DNA of 64,000 bases from assembly GCA_964401835.1 (NCBI GenBank), contig CAYNZP010000003.1:62001-126000 (forward strand), read 5' to 3'. Below the pieces are notes generated by a model. That model did no database searches, had not been told where the DNA came from, and saw only the letters and a program-made list of their open reading frames with translations. The translations under genes and the position numbers were made by a program. Shown here one piece after another: positions 25,196-33,339 of this stretch. Within the stretch, counting starts at the first letter, position 1, and every line of letters begins with the position of its first letter. This DNA is from CAYNZP01 sp964401835 (GTDB lineage: Bacteria; Planctomycetota; Phycisphaerae; SM23-33).

Positions 25196-27793
25196 TTATT
25201 CAAGACCCAGAAAAGAACTGATCTGCGGTGCGTACTTGACGATCAAGCCGGCAAATACGACCGACACCATGCTCATCAGTTTAATCAGGATGTTCAGGCT
25301 CGGACCGGAAGTATCCTTGAACGGGTCGCCAACGGTATCGCCAACGACGGTAGCCTTGTGGTTCTCGCTACCCTTGCCGCCTAACTCACCGGTCTCGATG
25401 TACTTCTTGGCGTTATCCCAGGCGCCACCAGCGTTGGCCATGAAGATGGCCATTGCAAAGCCGCATGTCAAACCGCCAGCCAGCAGACCAAGAACGCCGG
25501 CAACATCCAGAAGCAGACCGACAGCCACAGGAACAATCAGTGCCAGCAGCGAAGGAACAAGCATTTCCTTCTGTGCGCCGGCGGTGGAGATATCCACGCA
25601 GCGGGCGTAGTCAGGCGTGCCCGTACCGTCCATGATACCTGCGATTTCCCTGAACTGACGGCGAACTTCCTGAACCATGCTCTGTGCGGCTCGGCCGACA
25701 GCCTTCATGGTCATCGCACTGAACAGGAACACCAGAAGTACACCTGCGAACATGCCGCAAAGTACCTTCGGGTTCAGCAGCGTTACGTCGTAATATTCCA
25801 TGTATTCTCTCAGCGACGCCTTGCGGGCTGAGACAAGGTCAATACCATTGAACTTGAAGTTGCCGTTTTTGTCAGGTGTGACGGTGTCGTAAATCGAACT
25901 GTTGGCAACAACACCGGTTTCCATATCAGTAACTTTGTCCATGGCCATAAAGCCGGTGAAGCATTCTTCTCTGGTACCGGCCTTGGTCTTCATGGCGAAC
26001 TTGTTGTGATCCATGTAAACCAGATGACCCACGCCGGCTGTTGCGTTTTCGCCTGCATCTGCAATGTGTGCTATGACAGCGTTGCGTGCCTCACGAATCT
26101 GGCCGACGCGAACTTCTTCGACGTACGCGGCGATAAGTGCAAGTGCGGTCAAGGCGGCAGAACCGATAGCGAAACCCTTACCGACAGCGGCGGTTGTGTT
26201 GCCAAGGCTGTCGAGTGCGTCGGTTCTCTTGCGAACTTCAGGCTCCTGACCGGTCATTTCGGCGTTTCCGCCGGCGTTGTCGGCAATTGGGCCGTATGCG
26301 TCAGTTGCCAGGGTGATACCGAGTGTTGCAAGCATACCGACAGCGGCAATGCCAACACCGTAGAGGCCAAGCGGCATGTTTCCAAAGCCGCCAGCAAATG
26401 AGTATGCACAAACGATGGCAACGATAACGGTCGCCAGTGCTGCCCAGGTGCTCTTCATACCTTCTGCGATACCGGAGATGATAACTGTAGCTGCGCCTGT
26501 TTCGCTACTTTCGGAAATTTCTTTGGTAGGCTTGAAATCGTAACTGGTGTAGTACTCGGTGCTCTTGCCGATAACGATGCCAGCCATAAGGCCGGAAACG
26601 ATCGACAGCCAGATGCCCCACCAGTTCACGCCTTCCAGGTTGCCCAGAAGCAGGTAGCAAACGCCGGCTGCGGCGGCAATGATAAGAACGCTCGATCCGT
26701 TGACGCCCATGTTAAGGGCACCCATCAGCTGCTTCATCGAAGCGCCTTCTTTGCAGCGGACAAGGTAAATGCCGATAATACTCAGCAAGATACCAACACC
26801 GGCAAGCACCATCGGTGCAGCCAGCAGGTTGATAGCGGCGTCTTTTATGCCGAGGCTGTACGCGGCGGCGACGCCGAGAGCGGCTGTTGCGAGAATCGAG
26901 CCGCAGTAACTTTCGTAAAGGTCGGCACCCATACCGGCAACGTCACCGACGTTATCGCCAACGTTGTCAGCGATGGTGGCTGGGTTGCGGGGGTCGTCTT
27001 CGGGAATGCCGGCTTCGACCTTACCGACAAGGTCGGCACCGACGTCGGCAGCCTTGGTGAAAATGCCGCCGCCAACACGGGCGAACAACGCCTGGCTGGA
27101 TGCACCCATGCCGAATGTAAGCATGACAACCGTAACCTCGACCAGACCCATGTGAATGCCCAATAGCGGGAACAGCTTGGTCAGGACAAGGAACCACATC
27201 GTAATATCAAGCAGGCCAAAGCCCACAACAACCATGCCCATAACGGCACCGGCCCGGAAGGCGACCTGCAGGCCGCGGTTGAGGCCTTCTTTTGCGCCCT
27301 GGGTGGTTCGGTTGGAGGCCATTGTCGCGGTCTTCATACCGAGGAAGCCGCAAAGGCCGCTGAAGAAGCCGCCGGTAAGGAACGCGAAGGGAACAATCCA
27401 GTGCTGCACGTGGAATACCCACGCCATCAGGCCGAGAACGCCACAGACAACGATAAAGAACACGGCCACGACCTTGTACTGACGCCTGAGATATGCATAG
27501 GCGCCCTCGCGGACGTGGGTGGCAATCTCCTTCATCCTGTCATCGCCTTCGTTGGCGTTTTTGACCTGCTTAAAGAATACCCAGGCAAAAACCAGTGCCA
27601 ACACCGAGCCGACCGGAGCTATCCACCAGATGCCGGGGATATCCATATTATGGGCGTCAGCCTCCGCTACCTCCGGCGCCGATACTTCCGGCACTTCGAG
27701 CCCAAACGCACCAGCCGCTGTCAGGCTGAGTACGCCAAGGACCAACGCAAACAATACCGCAGTGTAATGCTTACTCATTCCCTTAGTTCCCAC
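25196..27793 (-). CDS. hppA: Membrane-bound pyrophosphatase, K+-dependent type
   Basis: An 865-aa ion-pumping pyrophosphatase. Catalytic motifs: DVGADLVGKVEAGIPEDDP, DNVGDNVGD and DAYGPIADNAGG. In the segment GNTTAAVGKG the position that is Lys in K+-independent enzymes is Ala, so it should be K+-dependent; many such enzymes pump Na+ (inference). The protein is longer than the usual 660-770 aa because of about 110 extra residues (about 560-670) between two transmembrane helices. The GTG start at 27793 is chosen because AAGGAG lies 7 nt upstream; the ATG at 27778 has no spaced site. An N-terminal hydrophobic segment may be a signal-like extension. Confidence 0.93.
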   Translation of the reverse strand: MGTKGMSKHYTAVLFALVLGVLSLTAAGAFGLEVPEVSAPEVAEADAHNMDIPGIWWIAPVGSVLALVFAWVFFKQVKNANEGDDRMKEIATHVREGAYAYLRRQYKVVAVFFIVVCGVLGLMAWVFHVQHWIVPFAFLTGGFFSGLCGFLGMKTATMASNRTTQGAKEGLNRGLQVAFRAGAVMGMVVVGFGLLDITMWFLVLTKLFPLLGIHMGLVEVTVVMLTFGMGASSQALFARVGGGIFTKAADVGADLVGKVEAGIPEDDPRNPATIADNVGDNVGDVAGMGADLYESYCGSILATAALGVAAAYSLGIKDAAINLLAAPMVLAGVGILLSIIGIYLVRCKEGASMKQLMGALNMGVNGSSVLIIAAAAGVCYLLLGNLEGVNWWGIWLSIVSGLMAGIVIGKSTEYYTSYDFKPTKEISESSETGAATVIISGIAEGMKSTWAALATVIVAIVCAYSFAGGFGNMPLGLYGVGIAAVGMLATLGITLATDAYGPIADNAGGNAEMTGQEPEVRKRTDALDSLGNTTAAVGKGFAIGSAALTALALIAAYVEEVRVGQIREARNAVIAHIADAGENATAGVGHLVYMDHNKFAMKTKAGTREECFTGFMAMDKVTDMETGVVANSSIYDTVTPDKNGNFKFNGIDLVSARKASLREYMEYYDVTLLNPKVLCGMFAGVLLVFLFSAMTMKAVGRAAQSMVQEVRRQFREIAGIMDGTGTPDYARCVDISTAGAQKEMLVPSLLALIVPVAVGLLLDVAGVLGLLAGGLTCGFAMAIFMANAGGAWDNAKKYIETGELGGKGSENHKATVVGDTVGDPFKDTSGPSLNILIKLMSMVSVVFAGLIVKYAPQISSFLGLE

Positions 27794-27905
27794 GTCGTAA
27801 CTCCTTGTTTTTTTGAAATCTCTCCGGAAAGCTTCAAAATAACTTCCCTGTTATTTCTGATTCATCCGGTCAGCCCGGACATGAAGCCATTTTGCGGTTT
27901 GCATT

Positions 27906-27965
27906 TTGCTGAATCTTTTTGAAAAATGCTGAATCTTGCTGAAAATTGCTGAAAGTTTTGAAAAC
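27906..27965. repeat. Six helically phased 10-bp repeats upstream of hppA
   Basis: Six consecutive decamers: TTGCTGAATC, TTTTTGAAAA, ATGCTGAATC, TTGCTGAAAA, TTGCTGAAAG, TTTTGAAAAC. The period is exactly 10 bp, about one helical turn. The array lies between the rpsU stop (28006) and the hppA start (27793). It could bend DNA, bind a regulator cooperatively or form part of the hppA leader. Confidence 0.75.
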
Positions 27966-28005
27966 TGTTAAAAAACCTCGAGCTGCCGAGTTTGGCAAGC
28001 GGCTG

Positions 28006-28188
28006 TTATCTTTCAGACATGACCCGCTTAATACTCTTGCGATTGCGGCGGCGGCGACGTTCTGATGGCTTTTCGTAGTAGCTGTTGCGCTTGATCTCTT
28101 TAATCAAGCCTTCCTTCTCGCACATCTTCTTGAAACGTCGTATCATCTGCTCAACGGATTCATTACTTCTGGCCTTGACTTTAATCAT
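28006..28188 (-). CDS. rpsU: Ribosomal protein bS21
   Basis: A 60-aa basic protein with the family layout: VKARSNESVEQMIRRFKK, then CEKEGLIKEIKR and an Arg-rich tail (RRRRRNRKS). It is part of the 30S platform near the Shine-Dalgarno interaction. The start is an ATG at 28188. It lies upstream of hppA on the same strand, with about 210 bp between holding the phased repeats. Confidence 0.95.
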   Translation of the reverse strand: MIKVKARSNESVEQMIRRFKKMCEKEGLIKEIKRNSYYEKPSERRRRRNRKSIKRVMSER

Positions 28189-28334
28189 TCCGCGACCACT
28201 TAACCTTTCTATATCTGTCTATGCGTCTAAAAAATCCAAAAGGACAAGTATCATAGGCGTTTATGCCCGTTCTGCAAGGGTATTTTACGCCAATACCAGC
28301 GAATAATTTCCTCGCACCGCAAGGCTGAGTTTTC

Positions 28335-28362
28335 TTGACGTAGCCGCCGGGGGCTGTAGAAT
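28335..28362 (+). promoter_or_regulatory. Candidate sigma-70 promoter for the thioesterase gene
   Basis: TTGACG, 16 bp, TAGAAT with TG just before the -10. It predicts a leader of about 160 nt before ATG 28530. It lies in the 340-bp divergent gap (28189-28529) between rpsU and the thioesterase, where nothing else was recognised. Confidence 0.4.
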
Positions 28363-28529
28363 TTCCTTAACTCGTCAAGCTGGCGGAACTAACGGCCGCA
28401 GCGCCAATCAGCCCGCAGACGTAAATTTTCGGCCTAAGTAGCTGTTATATTTGCTTTTATGCGGATTTTTGACGTAAAATGCCGCTCAGCCGCGTCCGAT
28501 GGAAAAAGCCGGAAAAATTGGATAAATAT

Positions 28530-28931
28530 ATGTCTGACCATACAAACAAATGCGAAATTGATATCCGCGTCCGCTATGCAGAGACGGACCGTATGGGCGC
28601 CCTGCATCACAGCCGTTACTGGGTCTACTTCGAAATGGGCCGGACCGAACTGCTCCGCGCCAGCGGTGTCGAATATAAGAGGCTGGAAGATGAGGGAGTT
28701 TTTTTCGTCGTAGCGAGATGCTCAGCCATTTTCAAAAGCCCCGCAAATTACGATGACGTTTTGACACTGACAACGAGAATAAAGAAGATGGGCCAGGCAA
28801 AGATAGACCACGAATACGAACTTAAACGCAAATCCGACGGCCTCCTGCTAGCTACTGCCGAAACCACACTGGCCTGCGTTGACAACTCCGGCCGTGTAAT
28901 CCAAATCCCAGATTTTATTAGAACTGAGTAG
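28530..28931 (+). CDS. YbgC/FadM-like acyl-CoA thioesterase
   Basis: A 133-aa hot-dog fold thioesterase. The active-site motif of the 4-hydroxybenzoyl-CoA thioesterase group is visible as VRYAETDRMGALHHSRY, with the catalytic Asp and the following helix. It likely hydrolyses short acyl-CoA or acyl-ACP. ATG 28530 is chosen because the fold begins there; an in-frame ATG at 28479 would add 17 basic residues with no better ribosome-binding site. It stands alone, ending in a strong terminator. Confidence 0.85.
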   Translation: MSDHTNKCEIDIRVRYAETDRMGALHHSRYWVYFEMGRTELLRASGVEYKRLEDEGVFFVVARCSAIFKSPANYDDVLTLTTRIKKMGQAKIDHEYELKRKSDGLLLATAETTLACVDNSGRVIQIPDFIRTE

Positions 28932-28940
28932 CTATTTGGA

Positions 28941-28980
28941 AAAACAAGACGTGGGTGCTTGCACCCACGTCTTGTTTTTT
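28941..28980 (+). terminator. Perfect 18-bp hairpin terminator
   Basis: AAAACAAGACGTGGGTGC (28941-28958) and its exact complement (28961-28978) are separated by TT and followed by a T tract, 9 bp past the thioesterase stop. Being symmetric with A/T flanks, it may work in both directions. Confidence 0.93.
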
Positions 28981-29194
28981 CGACATTCTGCGTCTTTTCA
29001 ATGGATTCATTTCTAAGCTTGTTTTAAAATTTCTCTTAATCGGGAGTGTTGTGTAGCGGCGTCCTTTGGGGACCCTCGGGGAAGTAAGAATTTTCCAGCA
29101 TTTAGCGGAACGCCTTTTTCAGTATGGGTTTAAGCAGAACCATAATGACTGGGGTACATAAATGCACCAATTCGTTCAACAAGGGAGAATTACT

Positions 29195-30046
29195 ATGGCA
29201 AAGAGTGTGGTTCCAGTTGAATTAAAAAAGGCAATTCGTTCAGCAAGAAGTCTTATTGAATCAGTTGCTAAGGCTGATGGAAATGAAGCCGAGACTAGAA
29301 GGCGAGTGGAGCGAATTTTTGAAAACGTTATGGGCTTTGATATTGCTCATTTATCCAGAGAACATGCGGTAAAGGGGGCAGGAGCAACAGAACACGTTGA
29401 TTTTGCTATTCGAGTTAAACATGACCCTGAAGCTACGCCGGTAATTATGGTCGAATTGAAAAGAGTTGGCATTGAGCTCAATAGCAAGCATTTAAAGCAG
29501 GTTTGCACTTATGCGATCAATGCTGGTTGCGAATGGGTCTTACTGACTAATGGGAAAGAATGGCGAATTTATCATGTAGAATTTAGTCAACCTCCTATAA
29601 CACAGTTGGTAGATGAGTGGGATTTATTTGAAGATGAAATGCATGTTCTTGCAGAAAAATTCCAGGCTATTAGTTTAAAATCATTAAGAAAAGGTAGCCT
29701 CAGTGAGTTGTGGAAAAAGACAAAAGTGCTTTCGCCTGAAAGTATTCTTTCAACTGTATTATCTCCTGAAAGTTTAAAGTTATACAGAAGACTTATTCGG
29801 AAGAATTCCGGTGTCCTTGTAGATTTCCCTGATTTCGTTTCAAGCTTTAAACGTTTATTGAATGAAGCAGCGGTAAAAGAATTGGCTTCTATAAATGTGA
29901 AAATGCCTGAGAAACGATCAGCAAAACCAAAAACAAAGGTGGTTCCTTCAAAACAAATAATTAATGAAAATATGGAAATTCGAGAAGCACCACTTCATCA
30001 AATCCAAAAGTTAGAAGAAGGGAAATCTTCAGAGAGTTCTATTTAG
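29195..30046 (+). CDS. PD-(D/E)XK nuclease-like protein, HSDR_N type
   Basis: A 283-aa protein whose first half resembles the N-terminal nuclease domain of type I restriction R subunits (HSDR_N). Candidate active-site residues: E36-like helix (ETRRRVERIFENVMG), D69 in HVDFAI, E87-x-K89 in VELKR, and Q102/Y106 in LKQVCTYA, the QxxxY pattern of this nuclease group. The second half is helical with a Lys-rich tail. There is no helicase domain. ATG 29195 is chosen for GGGAG 7 nt upstream. The gene looks AT-richer than its neighbours, stands alone and lies beside a short repeat element, which suggests transfer. No methylase or specificity gene is adjacent. Confidence 0.7.
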   Translation: MAKSVVPVELKKAIRSARSLIESVAKADGNEAETRRRVERIFENVMGFDIAHLSREHAVKGAGATEHVDFAIRVKHDPEATPVIMVELKRVGIELNSKHLKQVCTYAINAGCEWVLLTNGKEWRIYHVEFSQPPITQLVDEWDLFEDEMHVLAEKFQAISLKSLRKGSLSELWKKTKVLSPESILSTVLSPESLKLYRRLIRKNSGVLVDFPDFVSSFKRLLNEAAVKELASINVKMPEKRSAKPKTKVVPSKQIINENMEIREAPLHQIQKLEEGKSSESSI

Positions 30047-30403
30047 CAGCTATTAGAGAAGGAACCAGTTTGTATGGTGTGCGTAAACACTCACCATGCA
30101 AATCATAGATTACATGGAAGTTCAAAAATGTTTAACCGAGAATGATTAATTGCTTTTCGCCAAAAAGGTGTTCCGCGGCTTGGGGGCCTTGGCACAACCT
30201 ACAAGAAATGCCAAAAAATCCTGACGGCGTGTGGCACGTCTTGCTTGCAAGGCGTGTTGGCTAATTTGAGAACATGGCTAGCAAGCTAGCCATGCCACAC
30301 AAAAAAACTCAAAAAAAAACATTTCACTGGCCCGGCCGGGGGTTATCGGTGTAATCCGTGCCTCGCAGCAAAGCCCCGCTTCGCAGAGTAGTATCCGTGG
30401 ACT
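30047..30403. other. Gene-free stretch between the nuclease-like gene and pgeF
   Basis: About 357 bp without a convincing gene. It contains the inverted-repeat element at 30229-30300 and a poly-A run after it. The rest shows nothing I recognise. Confidence 0.6.
30229..30300. repeat. REP/MITE-like inverted-repeat element
   Basis: Terminal inverted repeats GTGTGGCA (30229-30236) and TGCCACAC (30293-30300) enclose two smaller hairpins, CTTGCTTGCAAG and ATGGCTAGCAAGCTAGCCAT. The whole 72 bp can fold as a cruciform-like cloverleaf. There is no transposase, and no second copy was seen in the window. It resembles dispersed extragenic palindromes. Confidence 0.65.
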
Positions 30404-31165
30404 TTATCGGTTTGCTATGATGGCGGCGAATCGGCCGGCCGCTTCGCCCTCTTTGCGATGGCTTGGGAACAGATAGTTATGGCAGACAGTGCAAACCTTG
30501 GCTACATGGATGTTGGCGGGCTTTAACCCCGCCCTTTCCAGTTCGTCGGCATTGGCGGCCCAGAGGTCCAGGTACATCTTGTCGTCTTTTTTGGTGAAGA
30601 AGCGTTCGGCATATCGGCCAACGCTTCCGGTAAGTGCGTTGAAGACATCATCACCGACTTCGTAGCAGCACGGCCCGACAGACGGACAGATGCATGCGAC
30701 AATGTCAGATGGCTGGGCACTGAATCGGCTGGCCATGGTCACCACAAGCTCGCGGGAAATCTGGCCGATCGTAGCACGCCACGATGCATGGGCCATACCA
30801 ACGGCCCCACTGATTGGCTCGTAGGCCAGGATAAGCGGACAATCGGCACTGAAGCACATCAGGCCAAGAGCGACCGAGTTTGTAACCATTCCGTCAGCTT
30901 TTTCCGCAACGCCGGGATTATTGACTGTGATGATATGCTTTCCATGCACCTGCTGACAGTATGCGATACCTTCGAGATCGAGAGCTTCATTGGCCTGCTT
31001 CGCGGCAGTTTTCGGGCTCTCCCTGGTAAGCTCCGTATCCAGAGCTTCACGAGTAGTGACCATGTGCACGAGCGAATCGTGTCCGTCAAAGACTCTAAAC
31101 TTGCCGACATTCCAGCCGTTGCCGAGACTGGTCAGATAAAATTCTTCTCCGAGGTCATATGGCAT
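30404..31165 (-). CDS. pgeF: PgeF/YfiH family (laccase-domain) protein
   Basis: A 253-aa protein of the YfiH/YlmD family. Metal-site residues appear in order: QVHGKHI, CFSADCPLI and GMAHASWRATIGQI. In E. coli the family keeps L-Ser out of peptidoglycan stems, and other members cleave purine nucleosides. The cytoplasmic location fits the lack of a signal peptide. It is the last gene of a long minus-strand run with murI two genes upstream, which suits a cell-wall role. Confidence 0.88.
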   Translation of the reverse strand: MPYDLGEEFYLTSLGNGWNVGKFRVFDGHDSLVHMVTTREALDTELTRESPKTAAKQANEALDLEGIAYCQQVHGKHIITVNNPGVAEKADGMVTNSVALGLMCFSADCPLILAYEPISGAVGMAHASWRATIGQISRELVVTMASRFSAQPSDIVACICPSVGPCCYEVGDDVFNALTGSVGRYAERFFTKKDDKMYLDLWAANADELERAGLKPANIHVAKVCTVCHNYLFPSHRKEGEAAGRFAAIIANR

Positions 31166-31201
31166 TTGTCTTCACCTAAATTTTCTTTCACAGGAAAATG
31201 C

Positions 31202-31942
31202 TTATTCGTCGTTATCGGCACTGTTGGTACTGTCGGTATTCGCAAAATTCCACCAGCGTTTTTTCGTTTCTGCCGGGGCCGAGTCTGGAAGCTCGCCCTT
31301 TGCGAACTGTTGCCAATTTTCGCTTTCTGTGCCGACATCACGGCCGAGGATTTCCATAAGTGACTTATGTGCAGTATACCGCACCCCAAGCGCATCGTCA
31401 TCAAGGCATCTGGCGAGAGTTTTAATTACTTGTTTTTTTCGATAATGACGCAATGCCTTAGCGCTGCACCTTCGCACACTATCGGAAGAATCTTCGTTTG
31501 CCTTTTCGCAGAGAGGCTCGATGGCTTCTTCGCCGAGTACGTTATCCAGGGCGACGGCTGCGTCCCAGCGAACCTGTTCATGTTTGTCATGCAGAGCGAG
31601 GATTATATCGGTGAGATAGGTCTGGTCACCAGAGGCTCCCAATGCACGGACGGCAGCACTTCGCACGGTTGGGTCCCGGTCTTCGCTAAGCAGCACGGCG
31701 TATCCTTTGAGATACGGATCCTGCAGGCCCCAATCACGTTTGGCCAGGCCAACGACCCCCTCGCGGCGGTTGTCGGCATCATCCGGGTCGAAAGCCATCT
31801 TCACCTGGTCGGTTCCTTTTGGGCCCCACATGCCCTTGATGGTTTTATCGAGACTGAAGGCCTCTGTGTCGCGACCGCAGCCGGCAAAGTTTACGGCAAG
31901 GACAACAAGCAAAATGACTTTTAAAATTTTCTCAGAATTCAT
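31202..31942 (-). CDS. HEAT-repeat lipoprotein
   Basis: A 246-aa protein. The N terminus is a lipoprotein signal: MNSEKILKVILLVVLAVNFAGC, with the lipobox at about residues 19-22 (FAGC; Cys22 lipidated). About four to five HEAT/PBS-lyase repeats follow at 70-205 (DPTVRSAAVRALGASGD, HEQVRWDAAVALDNVLG, SDSVRRCSAKALRHY, ALGVRYTAHKSLMEILG). It is likely a protein-binding scaffold on the membrane. ATG 31942 is chosen because the signal peptide starts there; the frame stays open upstream only through murI. It overlaps the murI stop by 11 nt, so the two are translationally coupled. Confidence 0.8.
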   Translation of the reverse strand: MNSEKILKVILLVVLAVNFAGCGRDTEAFSLDKTIKGMWGPKGTDQVKMAFDPDDADNRREGVVGLAKRDWGLQDPYLKGYAVLLSEDRDPTVRSAAVRALGASGDQTYLTDIILALHDKHEQVRWDAAVALDNVLGEEAIEPLCEKANEDSSDSVRRCSAKALRHYRKKQVIKTLARCLDDDALGVRYTAHKSLMEILGRDVGTESENWQQFAKGELPDSAPAETKKRWWNFANTDSTNSADNDE

Positions 31943-32795
31943 GGTAACTGACGCTAGCCTCCAACTCCTCAATTCGCACGTATTCAACTTCGTCGATTTT
32001 GCGGCGGCCGAATCTCTCGCCAAGCCTGGCGAACCGTTCGGAATTGTCCGTTGTAAAACAGCGAAGCTTACCGCCGCTGCTGCGCGGAGAAAGCTTCCCG
32101 GCAAGGCTAAGTTGACGCTGAACTTCCATAGCAGCCGCCCTGGCCGAGTTAATCAGCTCGACGTCCGGGCCCATCAGCTTGCCTATCGCATTTTCAAGTA
32201 AAGGATAATGAGTGCAACCAAGAATTAAAGCACCGCAGCGATGACGCTGAAGTTCGCGAAGGTATTCGCTAAGAACACTGAGCACTATCGGGTCGTTCTC
32301 GCTTCTGCCTTCCTCTATTATTGGAACGAGAAGAGGACACGCGACGGAAACTACTTCGCGGCTCGGGTCCGTCGCAGCAATTGTCCGCTCATACGCGCCG
32401 GAACCGACCGTCGCTTCAGTTGCGATAACTCCTATCGGGCCTTCGGTTGCTTTCAGGGCTGCCTGTGCGCCGGGGCCTATTACATCTACAACAGGCTCAG
32501 AACTGCGAGTTGCCAAGGTTTCAGCCGCTGCGGCAGAGGCTGTGTTACAGGCGATGACAATCATCTTCGCGCCGAGCTGCTGCACAAAGGCGGCATCTTC
32601 GCAGGCGAACCGGCGAACCGTTTCGATAGACTTTATTCCGTACGGAACGCGGGCACTGTCGCCAAAGTAAACGATATCCTCGCCCGGCAACGCCTTGAAA
32701 AGCTCCGCCACGACGGTAAGGCCGCCGAGACCGGAATCGAAGACTCCTATCGGTTTATCGCTTTGGTTTTGAAGGTCGCAGTCACTCACGCACAA
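31932..32795 (-). CDS. murI: Glutamate racemase
   Basis: A 287-aa cofactor-independent racemase making D-Glu for peptidoglycan. It starts the domain with PIGVFDSGLGGLTV. The two catalytic cysteines are in ACNTASAAA and LGCTHYPLL. The start is uncertain: the first possible codon is TTG 32795, with GTG at 32789, and no clear ribosome-binding site for either; the domain itself begins about residue 15. The 3' end overlaps the HEAT lipoprotein gene. With dapF at 40.6 kb it shows that peptidoglycan precursors are made. Confidence 0.9.
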   Translation of the reverse strand: MCVSDCDLQNQSDKPIGVFDSGLGGLTVVAELFKALPGEDIVYFGDSARVPYGIKSIETVRRFACEDAAFVQQLGAKMIVIACNTASAAAAETLATRSSEPVVDVIGPGAQAALKATEGPIGVIATEATVGSGAYERTIAATDPSREVVSVACPLLVPIIEEGRSENDPIVLSVLSEYLRELQRHRCGALILGCTHYPLLENAIGKLMGPDVELINSARAAAMEVQRQLSLAGKLSPRSSGGKLRCFTTDNSERFARLGERFGRRKIDEVEYVRIEELEASVSYHEF

Positions 32796-32858
32796 GAGGA
32801 TACCGAAAGCCTACAATCTAAGCAAGCATGGTGAGTTTAAGGAGACGCCAGGAATGGA

Positions 32859-33323
32859 TTAAGATTTTTCAATCCCAAGCAAGCTGACCAGCTCTGCCGG
32901 CTCGAGTCGATACCTGTTGCCCCGGCCCTGATAGAAGCCGTGCTCTGATATCAGATGAACGCTAAGTGGTGTGAACAAAAGCTGCTGGCGAGTTTTCTCG
33001 ACGGTTATCTCGACTTCGCCCTTATCAAAATGGCCATCGCCCCACGGAGAGGGGATTTTTCCCCGCGAGCCGCGGTAAACAGCTGTCAGACCTTGCCCTA
33101 CTTCAACAGGTGCGCCAAGGGATGCCATCGCAGTTTTAAGAATTTCCGCCAGTCTTTGGGCAATCTGCTGATGGGTAACTCCCAAGCCCAGAACGCTGGA
33201 TCGGTCGGTATCGATTATCTCGCCAATCGGGCGGTTATCGGTTCCCAGAAAACCGTCGCGGCAGAGAATTCCCGGCTGCATCAGTTCCGTCAACTTTTTG
33301 TCTTCAGGAGAAAGTTTCATCAT
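32859..33323 (-). CDS. Conserved-looking protein of unknown function in the nqr operon
   Basis: A 154-aa soluble protein I do not recognise. It has no signal peptide or membrane segment. Visible features are one Cys (ILCRDGFLG), a D-rich turn GEIIDTDRSS, a helix QQIAQRLAEILKTAM, and basic/aromatic strands (GFYQGRGNRYRLEP). It starts 16 bp after the nqrF stop and precedes murI by about 60 bp, so it is probably in the same transcript. A role with the Nqr complex or with cell-wall synthesis is possible, but nothing in the sequence decides. Confidence 0.6.
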   Translation of the reverse strand: MMKLSPEDKKLTELMQPGILCRDGFLGTDNRPIGEIIDTDRSSVLGLGVTHQQIAQRLAEILKTAMASLGAPVEVGQGLTAVYRGSRGKIPSPWGDGHFDKGEVEITVEKTRQQLLFTPLSVHLISEHGFYQGRGNRYRLEPAELVSLLGIEKS

Positions 33324-33339
33324 TATCACTCAGCAAATG

